NCBI RefSeq assembly: GCF_034424545.1
Contig: NZ_CP139970.1
Location: forward strand, 3,844,001-3,908,000
Direction of reading: 5' to 3'
From: Trinickia caryophylli
GTDB lineage: Bacteria; Pseudomonadota; Gammaproteobacteria; Burkholderiales; Burkholderiaceae
DNA length: 64,000 nt
Shown: piece by piece, positions 55,611 to 64,000 of the stretch
Layout: each line of letters begins with the position of its first letter
How positions within the stretch are numbered: position 1 is the stretch's first letter
Translations under genes and position numbers: made by a program
Notes under the pieces: model-generated
Told to the model about the DNA's origin: nothing
The model's input: the letters and a program-made list of their open reading frames with translations, nothing else
Databases searched by the model: none

Positions 55611-56612
55611 ATGACCGACAAGCTCTTCGGCGACGGTGCGATTCGCCGCACCTCGCTTTACGGCTCTTCCATCGAAAACACCTATGCGGGCGTGCTTTCG
55701 TTCATGCGCAGGCGCTACACGCGCGAACTGGATGGCGCGGACGTCGTCGTCTCGGGCGTGCCGCTCGATCTCGCAACGACGTTTCGCTCGGGCGCCCGGC
55801 TCGGGCCTGCGGCCGTGCGGGCCGCGAGCGTGCAGCTCGCCGAACTCAAACCCTATCCCTGGGGCTTCGATCCGTTCGACGATCTGGCCGTGATCGATTA
55901 CGGCGACTGCTGGTTCGATGCGCACAACCCGCTCACGATCAAGCCTTCGATCGTCGAGCATGCCGGCACCATTTTGCGTTCAGGCGCGAAGATGTTGACG
56001 CTGGGCGGCGATCACTACATCACCTATCCGCTGCTGGTCGCGCACGTGCGCAAGTATGGCGCGCCGCTCGCGCTGATTCACTTCGATGCGCATTGCGACA
56101 CGTGGGCTGACGACAGTCCGGACAGTCTCAATCACGGCACCATGTTCTACAAGGCCGTGAAAGAAGGGCTCATCGATCCCGAGCATTCGGTGCAGATCGG
56201 TATTCGCACCTGGAACGACGATTTTCTGGGCATCGAGCGCCTCGATGCCGCGTGGGTGCACGACCATGGGGCGCGGGCGGCGATCGAACGGATCCGGACT
56301 ATCGTGGGCGACCGGCGATCGTATCTGACCTTCGATATCGATTGCCTCGATCCGGCCTTCGCACCGGGTACCGGCACGCCGGTGCCGGGCGGGCTGTCGT
56401 CGGCGCAGGCGCTTTCGATCGTGCGGGGGCTCGAAGGGATCGAGATCGTCGGCGCCGACGTGGTGGAAGTGGCGCCTGCGTACGATCGGAGCGAGATCAC
56501 GGCGCTGGCGGCCGCGCACGTCGCCTGCGATCTGCTGTGCTTGTGGCGGCAGGAGAAAGTGAGCAGGACGCAAAGCGGCTCGCCCGACGTCCGATCCCGA
56601 TCGAAGCGGTAG
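55611..56612 (+). CDS. speB: Agmatinase-like ureohydrolase
   Basis: This 333-residue arginase-family enzyme has the complete binuclear manganese site: LGGDHYITYP, FDAHCDTWAD and FDIDCLDPAFAPGTGTPVPGG. Agmatinase makes putrescine and urea from agmatine, feeding the polyamine pathway here; the related guanidinobutyrase reaction cannot be excluded. The C-terminal 20 residues are a Ser/Arg-rich addition. It follows puuC by 136 bp on the same strand. Confidence 0.9.
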   Translation: MTDKLFGDGAIRRTSLYGSSIENTYAGVLSFMRRRYTRELDGADVVVSGVPLDLATTFRSGARLGPAAVRAASVQLAELKPYPWGFDPFDDLAVIDYGDCWFDAHNPLTIKPSIVEHAGTILRSGAKMLTLGGDHYITYPLLVAHVRKYGAPLALIHFDAHCDTWADDSPDSLNHGTMFYKAVKEGLIDPEHSVQIGIRTWNDDFLGIERLDAAWVHDHGARAAIERIRTIVGDRRSYLTFDIDCLDPAFAPGTGTPVPGGLSSAQALSIVRGLEGIEIVGADVVEVAPAYDRSEITALAAAHVACDLLCLWRQEKVSRTQSGSPDVRSRSKR

Positions 56613-56668
56613 GGAGCGGAGTAGCGCAGGATAGCCAGGATCGAAGCAGGCAAGCCGCGGCCGGTGCG

Positions 56669-57799
56669 TCAGCCCTTCTTGACCTGGAAAATACGTACGG
56701 CGTCGGCGAGCGTTTGCGACTGCTCCTGCAGCGAGCCCGCCGCGGCCGACGCCTGCTCGACGAGTGCGGCGTTTTGCTGCGTCACGTTGTCGATCTGCGC
56801 GATCTCGGCGTGGATCTGCTCGATGCCCTGGCGTTGCGCCGCCGTGGCGTTGCTGATTTCGCCCACCACCTGAGCCGCCTGCTTAACGCTCGTGACGATT
56901 TGCTGCATCGTGTTGCCGGCCACGTCGACAAGCTTGACCCCTGTTTCGATGCGCTCGACCGACCGGCTGATCAGTTCGTTGATTTCCTTCGCGGCCGTGG
57001 CGCTGCGTTGCGCAAGGGCACGCACTTCGGTGGCCACCACGGCGAAGCCGCGACCCTGCTCGCCCGCGCGTGCGGCTTCCACCGCCGCGTTCAGCGCGAG
57101 GATGTTGGTCTGGAACGCGATGCTGTCGATCACGCTGATGATGTCGCCGATCTTGGCCGCGCTCGAATTGATTTCGCTCATCGTGGCGACGACCGCGCTC
57201 ATCGTCTGCCCGCCTTCCGTTGCAACGTGGCTCGCCTGCGCGACAAGCTCGTTCGCCTCTCTCGCATGTTCGGCGTTGTTCTTGACCGCATCGGTGAGTG
57301 CGGCAACGGAGTGCGCCGTACGCTGCAGGCTCAGCGCCTGCTGCTCGGTGCGCGAGCTCAGGTCGTTGTTGCCGGCCGCGATTTCGCAGGAAGCTTGCGC
57401 GACCGTCTCGGCCGATTGCCGGACCTCGGCGATCGTGGCCTGCAGTTTCTTGCGCATCATGTTGAGTTCGTAGTTGAGCCAGGAAATCTCGTCGCGCCCC
57501 GGCGATTCGATCTTCGTCAGGAGATCGCCGCTCGCGATGCGGCCCACGGTCGCGACCACGCGCTCGACCGGCACTCTTATGCTGCGGCGAATGCCGTAGC
57601 CGAGCGCCACGCCGGTTACGACGGCGAGCAGCGATGCCACGCAGACGATCGGCAGCAGCGCGCCTGAGCGCGCCGTGCTCGAGGCGGTCGAGGAAATCGC
57701 CCAGATCGTCGTGCCACAGGCAATGAGCACGAGCAGGATCATGACGGCAAAGCCTGCTGCAATGCGCGTGGTCAGGCGGTAGTTGGACAGTTTGATCAT
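56669..57799 (-). CDS. Methyl-accepting chemotaxis protein without a periplasmic sensor domain
   Basis: This 376-residue chemoreceptor has two membrane helices (about 12-34 and 48-68) separated by only some 13 residues, so the usual sensor of 130-150 residues is absent. A HAMP domain follows ([28 protein letters not shown]), then a full signalling hairpin with the tip [43 protein letters not shown]. The end, FQVKKG, lacks a CheR-docking pentapeptide. It may sense through the membrane or HAMP, or act as a helper receptor. ATG 57799 is preceded by GAGGTG; a GTG at 57805 is too close to it. Confidence 0.92.
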   Translation of the reverse strand: MIKLSNYRLTTRIAAGFAVMILLVLIACGTTIWAISSTASSTARSGALLPIVCVASLLAVVTGVALGYGIRRSIRVPVERVVATVGRIASGDLLTKIESPGRDEISWLNYELNMMRKKLQATIAEVRQSAETVAQASCEIAAGNNDLSSRTEQQALSLQRTAHSVAALTDAVKNNAEHAREANELVAQASHVATEGGQTMSAVVATMSEINSSAAKIGDIISVIDSIAFQTNILALNAAVEAARAGEQGRGFAVVATEVRALAQRSATAAKEINELISRSVERIETGVKLVDVAGNTMQQIVTSVKQAAQVVGEISNATAAQRQGIEQIHAEIAQIDNVTQQNAALVEQASAAAGSLQEQSQTLADAVRIFQVKKG

Positions 57800-58537
57800 C
57801 GTCACCTCGGTGAGTCGTTTGGCGCATCGTGTCCGAAAAAGGGCGCGACAGCTGCGCCCGGGATCGGGCGAGCGGCAGCGCGGCCCCGTTCGTTGCGGCT
57901 CGCCGTTGTGCGTATTTACGGCGGCTCGGGCCGTAGTCCATCACGGGGGTTTACACGGGGGAAGCAACAGACTTGCTGCGCTTTTTGCGGCGATCGATAA
58001 GGGATCGTTTAGGGCACTGCATGGCGGGGCCGCTTCGCCCGCGGCGGCACAGACCGTCGGACCTTCGCGTTCGGAAGCCCGCCGATCGCCAATGGCGTCG
58101 CGCAAACGTTTGGTGTGGATTACGCAACACTTTCCAGGCAAACCCATGGAAATAAAATCGAAAGGCAAACGTAATTTTCAAATGGTGTTACGAAAGATTG
58201 AAGCTTTCAATCATCTGACGCGACGTAGAACAATCGCCTGACAAAAAGCCCCGCGCGTCCGCCGAAAGCCGGGTAAACCTCCGGTTCTTTCTCGTCTTAC
58301 AGATAGTTACAAATTCGCCCCGAACATGCTCCGGTCGTCCTGATTCTTTCATTTTTGAAAGATTTCGGCCTCTCGTTGCTCCGGAATTTGTTTGATAGCA
58401 TCCCGTCGTCTGTCCGGCGAAAGAATCACAATGTGAGATAAATGCGATGGATAGGCCGAAATAGGCAGTCTTTCCGATAACAAGCCTGATCGAGAGGCGG
58501 CGCGAACGAGCCGCTCGGGGCGCGAGAGAGTAGACCA
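57800..58537. other. Spacer before the two-partner secretion locus
   Basis: No gene was supported in these 738 bp. The right half is noticeably AT-richer and includes a palindrome CTTTCA-TTTT-TGAAAG at 58346-58361, which may be an operator or part of the tpsA control region. Confidence 0.5.
58346..58361. promoter_or_regulatory. AT-rich palindrome upstream of tpsA
   Basis: CTTTCATTTTTGAAAG has perfect 6-bp arms around TTTT. It is 177 bp before the tpsA start. It could be an operator or a short hairpin; nothing in the sequence identifies the protein. Confidence 0.45.
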
Positions 58538-60673
58538 ATGTATTTCCGGGTGAACCGTGCGGGGCTCACGGTAAAAGCGGTCGGCACGCAACGGGGGTTG
58601 GTGTGGTGGGCCGCTCGATGTCTGGGCAGGGCGATGTTGTTGTCGATCATGGCAACAGCGGTGGCGCGTTCGGCCGGCGCGGCGGGCGTGGTTCCCGATG
58701 GCGGCACGGCCACGACCGTGACGACAGGCCCAAACGGCCGGCAAACCGTCTCGATCGCGCCCGCTGTCTATGGCGTGTCGAACAACTCGTACACGAGCTT
58801 CAACGTAGGCGCGGCTGGCGTCACGTTGAACAATTCCGGCATCAATGCGCGCACGATCGTCAATCAGGTGACCGGTACGAATCCGAGCCTGATTCAAGGC
58901 GACATTACCGTGAACGGGCCGCGCGCGAACGTCGTGCTCGCCAATCCGAACGGCATTACCGTCAACGGCGGTTCGTTCGTCAATACGGGCCACGTCGCGC
59001 TGACGACGGGCCAGGTGGGCTTTTCCGACGTGGCGCTCGCGTCGGGTCAATTCCAGCGGAACGTCGTGCTGAACACGCAGAGCGGCACGATCGTGATCGG
59101 CTCCGGCGGCCTGGCGGGCGCGCTGATCGGGCTCGAACTCATCGCCAAGCAGGTGCGGATCGAAGGGCCGGTCGCGAATACGTTCACGTCGGGTACGGCC
59201 TACGTGCGCGCGCTGGCCGGAACGACGCAGATCACGCTGAATACGGGCATTTCTCCCGACGACAACAATAACGACTGGGTGACGCTCGCCAATAGCCAGA
59301 TATCGAATCCCAACGCGATCGCCATCGACGTGGAGGCTGCCGGCAGCATTACCGCGGGCAGCATTCGGTTGATCGCGAACGACCTCGGCGCAGGCGTGCG
59401 CAGCGCGGGCGCGCTCGTGGCCAATGCCGGGGACTTCACGTTGAGCTCGGCGGGCGACGTGCAACTGCTTTCGGGCAGCAGCGTGAGTGCGGCCGGCAAC
59501 GTCACGGCGCAGGCGAGCGGCGCGATCTCGCTTACCGGTACGAGCGTGACGGCGAACGTCGGTGGCGTGGTGTTTTCGAGTAACGGATTTTCGTCGGCGA
59601 ACGACGGCGCGGCCGAATCCACGATCGCCTCGGCGCAAAGCGGCGTGCTGATTCAGAGCAGCGGCGATATCGCCAACACGAGCAGCCTCATCCAGGGCGC
59701 GACGCGTATTTCAGGCAATGCGGCATCGAAGGGGGCCGTCACGCTGGCCGCCTCGGGCAGCGTCACGAACGACTCCGACACCGCGCAGCCCGGCACGCTC
59801 GGCGCCGTATTCGGCGCGAACGACGACGTGGCCGTGACGGCGGCCGGTAACGTCGTCAACCGTAATGCGCGAATCGAATCGAACAGCGGCGTGACGATAG
59901 TCGCGCAAGGCGATATCGACAACGTCATCGACCATACGCAAGGCGCGAACGGCGGGACGCTCACCAGCTGGTCCGATCACGGCCACCGTTGGTTGTTCTT
60001 CGCCGCGAACGACGATGGTTTTTCCGTCGACTACGGGGCGCTGCCGGCGCCGACGCAGATGGCGTATATCTTCGCGGACTCCGGCAACGTCACGCTCACG
60101 GGGCGAAACGTCAATAACCAGGGCGGCAGCGTCATCTCCAATGGCGGAAGCATTACGATCGCTGCCACTCAGCAGTTGCTCAACGAGGCGACGTTTACGG
60201 GGCAGGCGTCGTTTCGCCAGTCCTGTTTCATCGTTTGCCATCGCAGCGCTTCGAGCACGATTCAGTCGTTCGGAGGCCAGATTCAGGCGAACGGCGACAT
60301 CGCGATCACAGCCGGCACGCAAGCGGTCAACATCGGCGGCAACGTCTATAGCCAAAACGGCGATCTGACCGTGACCGCGCCGATCGTACGTGCGCAGGGC
60401 GTACGCGGCTATACCGCCTATAACCGCACGAGTGGGCTCAAGGCGTGGTTCGGCAGCGATTGGGCCGCGATTTACGCGGCCGACGATGGCGGGCTCTTTT
60501 CGGCCGCCTCGGGCGAGGTGCGGCTCGTCGGCCAGGGCGTCGTGCAAGGCGGCGCGTTCTCGGGCGCAAAGGGCGTGACGGCTACGAACGGCATCGTCAC
60601 GATCGCGCCGCCGTATCGCCAGCCGATGGGTATCGGCAATCACGTTGGGCTCGTGTCGTGGCTCGGCCTCTGA
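58538..60673 (+). CDS. Short filamentous haemagglutinin-like exoprotein (TpsA)
   Basis: This 711-residue protein has an extended signal region (MYFRVNRAGLTVKAVGTQRG) and a TPS secretion domain with ARTIVNQVTGTNPSLIQG and the diagnostic NPNGITVNGGSFVNTGH. Gly/Ser/Thr-rich beta-helix repeats follow (GNVTAQASGAISLTGTSV, SGSVTNDSDTA, RNVNNQGGSVISNGGSITIAATQQLLNEATFTG). It is much shorter than FHA or CdiA and ends in a plain VGLVSWLGL, with no toxin-like tail and no immunity gene after it. It is probably an adhesin or a truncated one, secreted by the TpsB encoded 5 bp downstream. Confidence 0.9.
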   Translation: MYFRVNRAGLTVKAVGTQRGLVWWAARCLGRAMLLSIMATAVARSAGAAGVVPDGGTATTVTTGPNGRQTVSIAPAVYGVSNNSYTSFNVGAAGVTLNNSGINARTIVNQVTGTNPSLIQGDITVNGPRANVVLANPNGITVNGGSFVNTGHVALTTGQVGFSDVALASGQFQRNVVLNTQSGTIVIGSGGLAGALIGLELIAKQVRIEGPVANTFTSGTAYVRALAGTTQITLNTGISPDDNNNDWVTLANSQISNPNAIAIDVEAAGSITAGSIRLIANDLGAGVRSAGALVANAGDFTLSSAGDVQLLSGSSVSAAGNVTAQASGAISLTGTSVTANVGGVVFSSNGFSSANDGAAESTIASAQSGVLIQSSGDIANTSSLIQGATRISGNAASKGAVTLAASGSVTNDSDTAQPGTLGAVFGANDDVAVTAAGNVVNRNARIESNSGVTIVAQGDIDNVIDHTQGANGGTLTSWSDHGHRWLFFAANDDGFSVDYGALPAPTQMAYIFADSGNVTLTGRNVNNQGGSVISNGGSITIAATQQLLNEATFTGQASFRQSCFIVCHRSASSTIQSFGGQIQANGDIAITAGTQAVNIGGNVYSQNGDLTVTAPIVRAQGVRGYTAYNRTSGLKAWFGSDWAAIYAADDGGLFSAASGEVRLVGQGVVQGGAFSGAKGVTATNGIVTIAPPYRQPMGIGNHVGLVSWLGL

Positions 60674-60678
60674 GCACG

Positions 60679-62478
60679 ATGCTCGCGCGCACCGGCGCCG
60701 CGTGGGCTCTGGCCTGCGCGGCGCAATATGCGCTCGCGCAAACGCCGCCGCCCGGCTTGCCGCCGATGCAGCCGCCGCCGCTGCCGAGCGTGCAGGACCC
60801 GGGGCAGCGCCTGCTCGACGAGCAGCGCGCGCGCCAGCGGCAGCGCGAGCTCGATGCGCCGCCCGCGCAGATCCAGGCCGCGCCCGGCGCCTTGCCGACG
60901 ATTGCGAACCTGCCGGAAGGCGCGGAAGTCGAGTCGTTGCCCGAGACGGGCCCGACGTTTCGTATCGACGAGATCGTGTTCTCGGGCGAAACCGTGCTGA
61001 CGCGCAAGCAGCTCGATACGGTAACGCAGCCATTCATCGGCAGGCGCCTCGGGCGCAACCGGATCGACCTGCTGCTGCGGCGGCTGACCGAAGCCTACGT
61101 TGCGCACGGCTATGTCACGACGCGCGTTTATCTCGGCACACCGCAAAACCTCGCTTCGGGCACGTTGTCGATCACGGTGGTGCCCGGCCGCATTCAGGCC
61201 ATGATGCTCAACGGCGCGGCGCTGCGGCCAGCTCCGCCGCTGCCGAAGGCCGGGTTGCCCGATACGAAGGGGGGCGGCTTGCTCACCGATGCCGGCACGG
61301 CATGGGCGTTTCCCGAAAGCGTGGGCGATGTGCTGCGTTTGCCCGATCTCGAGCAGGGTGTCGACCAGATCAACCGGCTGCGGCGCAATCAGGCGCAAAT
61401 TCAGATCCTGCCGGGGCAGGCGAGCGGCGAGTCGATCATCGCGATCGACAACCGGTACGGAAAGCGTTTCGCCTACAACTTCGGCATCGACAACTACGGC
61501 TCGTCGCAAACCGGCACCTTGCGCTACCGCGCGTCGGCCGAAGCCGACAACGTGATCGGATTGCAGGAGTCGCTTGCGCTGTCCTACATCGGCACGAGCG
61601 ACAGCAATGCGCTCGTGTTTTCCGCAGCCGTGCCGTACGGTTTTCATACGTTCAGCTATACCACCTCCGTATCCGAGTACCAGCAGGCAATCGGCGATTA
61701 CGCGCTGCTGCTCGGGCGCACGTTCAGCCAGATTCTGGGCTGGAACTACGTGTTCTCCCGATCGGCACGATCGCGCTTCGCGGTCGATGCGACGCTGACC
61801 AAGCTCAGAGCGGAACGCGACATTAACGATATCGAACTGACGCCGCAGACGCTGACCGTCCTGCGCATCGGCGTGTCGGGGCTCTGGCATTTCACGTCGC
61901 ACGACGCACCTGCGGCGCTCACGGCCGATGCCGGTGTCTCGCGCGGCGTGCCGTGGCTGGCGGCCACGCACGACATGCCCGGCATCACGCGCTCGGATGC
62001 GCATGCGCAGTTTACGAAGTTCGATTGGAGCGCCACGCTGCAATTGCCCCTGGGCCGCATCGGGCCGGCCGACTGGACCTACCGCGGCACTTTCACCGGG
62101 CAGTACAGCCACGATGCGCTTTTCGGCAACGAGCAGCTGTTTCTCGGCGGCACGGATACGGTGCGCGGTTTCACGCAAAGCAGCGTGAGTGGAGACAGCG
62201 GCTTTTATCTGCGCAACGAATGCGTGCTGACCAATGCGCCGGCGTGGCGCGACGGCCATTGGGAGCCTTATTTGTTTATCGATGGGGGCAAGACGCATCT
62301 CGTCGCGCAGGGCGGGTGGCCGACGCTCGCGGGTGCGGGCGTGGGTGTGCGCGCGCAATGGAAGGTGCGCTCGAATCTGCTGTCCGGCGAAATGATGGCG
62401 GGGCAGGCGCTGCTGCAGCCGGCAGCGCTGGGCCCGAAGGCGAGCGTGCTGCTTTTTACCCTGAATTGGGCGACGTAG
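60679..62478 (+). CDS. Two-partner secretion transporter TpsB (ShlB/FhaC family)
   Basis: This 599-residue outer-membrane protein has a signal peptide (to about ALAQ), a Pro/Gln-rich linker helix region, and POTRA domains (PTFRIDEIVFSGETVLTRKQLD and GYVTTRVYLGTPQNLASGTLSITVVPGRI). A 16-strand barrel follows, with the conserved loop-6 motif as GGTDTVRGFTQSSVSGDSGFYLRNE. It recognises the TPS domain of the upstream exoprotein and exports it. ATG 60679 starts 5 bp after the tpsA stop, so the two are co-translated. Confidence 0.92.
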   Translation: MLARTGAAWALACAAQYALAQTPPPGLPPMQPPPLPSVQDPGQRLLDEQRARQRQRELDAPPAQIQAAPGALPTIANLPEGAEVESLPETGPTFRIDEIVFSGETVLTRKQLDTVTQPFIGRRLGRNRIDLLLRRLTEAYVAHGYVTTRVYLGTPQNLASGTLSITVVPGRIQAMMLNGAALRPAPPLPKAGLPDTKGGGLLTDAGTAWAFPESVGDVLRLPDLEQGVDQINRLRRNQAQIQILPGQASGESIIAIDNRYGKRFAYNFGIDNYGSSQTGTLRYRASAEADNVIGLQESLALSYIGTSDSNALVFSAAVPYGFHTFSYTTSVSEYQQAIGDYALLLGRTFSQILGWNYVFSRSARSRFAVDATLTKLRAERDINDIELTPQTLTVLRIGVSGLWHFTSHDAPAALTADAGVSRGVPWLAATHDMPGITRSDAHAQFTKFDWSATLQLPLGRIGPADWTYRGTFTGQYSHDALFGNEQLFLGGTDTVRGFTQSSVSGDSGFYLRNECVLTNAPAWRDGHWEPYLFIDGGKTHLVAQGGWPTLAGAGVGVRAQWKVRSNLLSGEMMAGQALLQPAALGPKASVLLFTLNWAT

Positions 62479-62542
62479 TTCGCGAGATCGAGATCGCGCG
62501 CACTGCGCTCGTCAGCTGATCCCGAGAGGGAAGGACGATGCG

Positions 62543-63445
62543 ATGAAGACGGACCTGAGAGTAACGATGACGAAGAAAGCGCAAGTGGCTGCGATGGCGG
62601 TCGCATTGACGTTGGCGGGCAGTGCCTATGCCGCGAAGAAGCCGACAGCGGCACCGGCGCAGGCGCAGGCGCCGGCTGCCGCGAGCGCGCCGATGCCGGC
62701 CGGCACGGTGGCCCGCGTGAACGGGGTGGCGATCACGCAGGCTGAAGTCGATACGGCGGTGCGTGCGAGCGGACAGCCCGATACGCCGGTGTTGCGTACG
62801 AACGTGAAGAACCAGCTGATCGCGCGCGAGCTGTTCCGTCAGGCCGCGCAGAAGCAGCACTACGACGCTCGCCCCGAGGTGCAGGCGATCGTCGAGCAGG
62901 CGAAGACGGCCGCGATGATGCAGGCGTATCTGAAGGATGCGGTAAAGCCTGTGCCCGTGACGGATGAGGAAGTGAAAGCGAAGTACGACGCGATCGTGGC
63001 GACGCTGGGCGAGAACGAATACAAGCCGAGCGCGATCGCGGTCAAGGACGAGGCCACTGCGAAGACGATTCTCGACCAGTTGAAGAAGGGCGGGGATTTC
63101 GCGCAGTTGGCCAAGCAATACAGCCAGGGGCCCAACGCCGCGCAAGGCGGCGCGCTCAACTGGGTGTCGTTCAAGACGCCGATTACGGCGGGCAATACGC
63201 AGAATTGGCCGCAGCCGCTCGCAGAAGCGCTCGTCAAGCTGCCGAAGGGGGCCGTTTCGAGTGCGCCCGTGCAGGTGGGGGATGCATTCTGGATTCTGCG
63301 TGCGGACGATCTGCGCAAGACGCAGATTCCGGCGTTCGATCAGGCGAAGGCCGGCCTGCGCAAGGAACTCGAGCAGGTGGCCGTGGCCAAGGCGACGACG
63401 CAGGTGGTCGGCGAGCTGGTGAAGGGGGCGCGGATCGAGCAGTGA
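62543..63445 (+). CDS. Periplasmic parvulin-type peptidyl-prolyl isomerase (PrsA/SurA-like)
   Basis: This 300-residue exported protein has a signal peptide (cleaved near SAYA), an Ala/Pro-rich spacer, a SurA-N-like helical region (VARVNGVAITQAEVDTAVR) and a parvulin domain (IAVKDEATAKTILDQLKKGGDFAQLAKQYSQGPNAAQGGALNWV). It probably chaperones outer-membrane or secreted proteins. Its location 64 bp after TpsB suggests it helps keep TpsA unfolded in the periplasm. GGAAGGA precedes ATG 62543; ATG 62567 is an alternative. Confidence 0.88.
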   Translation: MKTDLRVTMTKKAQVAAMAVALTLAGSAYAAKKPTAAPAQAQAPAAASAPMPAGTVARVNGVAITQAEVDTAVRASGQPDTPVLRTNVKNQLIARELFRQAAQKQHYDARPEVQAIVEQAKTAAMMQAYLKDAVKPVPVTDEEVKAKYDAIVATLGENEYKPSAIAVKDEATAKTILDQLKKGGDFAQLAKQYSQGPNAAQGGALNWVSFKTPITAGNTQNWPQPLAEALVKLPKGAVSSAPVQVGDAFWILRADDLRKTQIPAFDQAKAGLRKELEQVAVAKATTQVVGELVKGARIEQ

Positions 63446-63525
63446 TTTGTTTGTCGTAAAGCTGGCAGTAGCAAGTAAAAGCGGTTTTTTAAAACTAGAT
63501 TTGTCTACACGGGAAGGTCGGGGAA

Positions 63526-64000
63526 ATGAAGATTGGTATCAAGCGGTCTTTGATTGTTTGTGCGCTTGGAGCGGCGACGATGCTGACGGGTTGCGTTACG
63601 CCATATCAGCACGTCGGCGTGACGGGTGGGTACATCGATAAACGGGTAGACGATCAGACCTACCACGTTCAGTTCTCCGGAAACGGCTATACGTCTCGGG
63701 AGATGGTGCACAAATACTTCATGTATCGGTGTGCCGAAGTGACACAGCAGCAGGGGTTCAAGTACTTCATGATCATTCCCCCATCGTTGACAGGCTCGTT
63801 GTCCACGGGCAAGAACCTGGTTGCCGGCACTGGATTTGATCGCCGGTTCATGCAAAAGACTCGCACGAGCGCTCCCGTGATCATTTATAGCGGTGGTGGT
63901 GGCGGCATTACCCGATGGATGAACTCGGGCGACATCCGGATGTTCAACGAGGACGCAGTATTCACGACGAAGATCGCCGGCTGGGACGCGTCTGAAGTTC
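63526..64000 (+). CDS. Lipoprotein, N-terminal part (runs off the right edge)
   Basis: The first 158 codons are visible. The signal peptide ends in a lipobox, MLTGC, with lipidated Cys23. The mature part has YHVQFSGNGYTSREMVHKYFMYRCAEVTQQQGFKYFMI, which resembles the CC0125/CC1285 family of small outer-membrane lipoproteins, of unknown function. Codon use and local base composition are more AT-rich than the rest of the window (the 63470-63510 leader has T and A runs), which may mark acquired DNA. GGGAAGG lies before the ATG. Confidence 0.75.
   Translation, partial: MKIGIKRSLIVCALGAATMLTGCVTPYQHVGVTGGYIDKRVDDQTYHVQFSGNGYTSREMVHKYFMYRCAEVTQQQGFKYFMIIPPSLTGSLSTGKNLVAGTGFDRRFMQKTRTSAPVIIYSGGGGGITRWMNSGDIRMFNEDAVFTTKIAGWDASEV

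Noticed and set aside
58538..60673. Contact-dependent inhibition (CdiA) system
   Set aside because: The protein is far too short, has no VENN-type or toxin C-terminus, and no immunity gene follows.

Overview
This is a GC-rich chromosomal segment from a Burkholderiales bacterium, most like Paraburkholderia or its relatives. That placement rests on the red-type (form IC) RuBisCO operon, the archaeal-type tetrahydromethanopterin (H4MPT) genes, a DUF3138-family porin-like protein and the two-partner secretion locus; it is an inference from protein resemblance. No tRNA, rRNA, CRISPR array, insertion sequence or phage gene was seen.

Positions 1-39683 form a nearly unbroken one-carbon island. From the left: the start of pqqB (cut by the window edge), a cytochrome b561, the formyltransferase/hydrolase genes fhcC-D-A-B, and a block resembling the archaeal methanofuran pathway (HisA-like protein, ATP-grasp ligase MfnD-like, MfnF-like, MfnE-like, MfnB). 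Next come a DUF447 protein and a 24-residue pqqA. A divergent control region separates pqqA from the Calvin-cycle operon cbbL-cbbS-cbbX-cbbF-cbbP-cbbT-cbbA. Convergent to it is an operon of a sigma-54 activator, a DmrB-like flavoprotein and a dihydropteroate-synthase-like protein. A folB-like gene and a long leftward operon follow (pterin dehydratase, mptG, mtdB, two ATP-grasp genes, mch, a CitG/MdcB-like gene, fae, a small exported cysteine protein). Divergent from that operon are xoxF, xoxG and xoxJ, an exported unknown and a CbbR-like LysR gene.

Together these genes describe a route from methanol to CO2 and back to biomass. A lanthanide-type, PQQ-dependent XoxF oxidises methanol in the periplasm. 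Fae, MtdB, Mch and Fhc carry formaldehyde to formate on H4MPT and methylofuran, and RuBisCO can fix the CO2. Formate dehydrogenase, the other pqq genes and several Calvin enzymes are not in the window. The most interesting signal is regulatory: -24/-12 (sigma-54) promoter-like elements lie in front of pqqA, cbbL and the pterin dehydratase operon, and a sigma-54 activator gene sits inside the island.

Positions 39712-56612 are a polyamine (putrescine) uptake and catabolism region: two PuuB-like oxidases, a DUF3138 outer-membrane protein, the ABC transporter PotFGHI, an aminotransferase, PuuA, PuuD, PuuR, PuuC and an agmatinase-like enzyme. It is followed by a chemoreceptor lacking a periplasmic sensor domain (56669-57799). 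Last comes a two-partner secretion locus: a short haemagglutinin-like TpsA, its TpsB transporter, a parvulin-type foldase, and a lipoprotein cut by the right edge, where base composition becomes more AT-rich.
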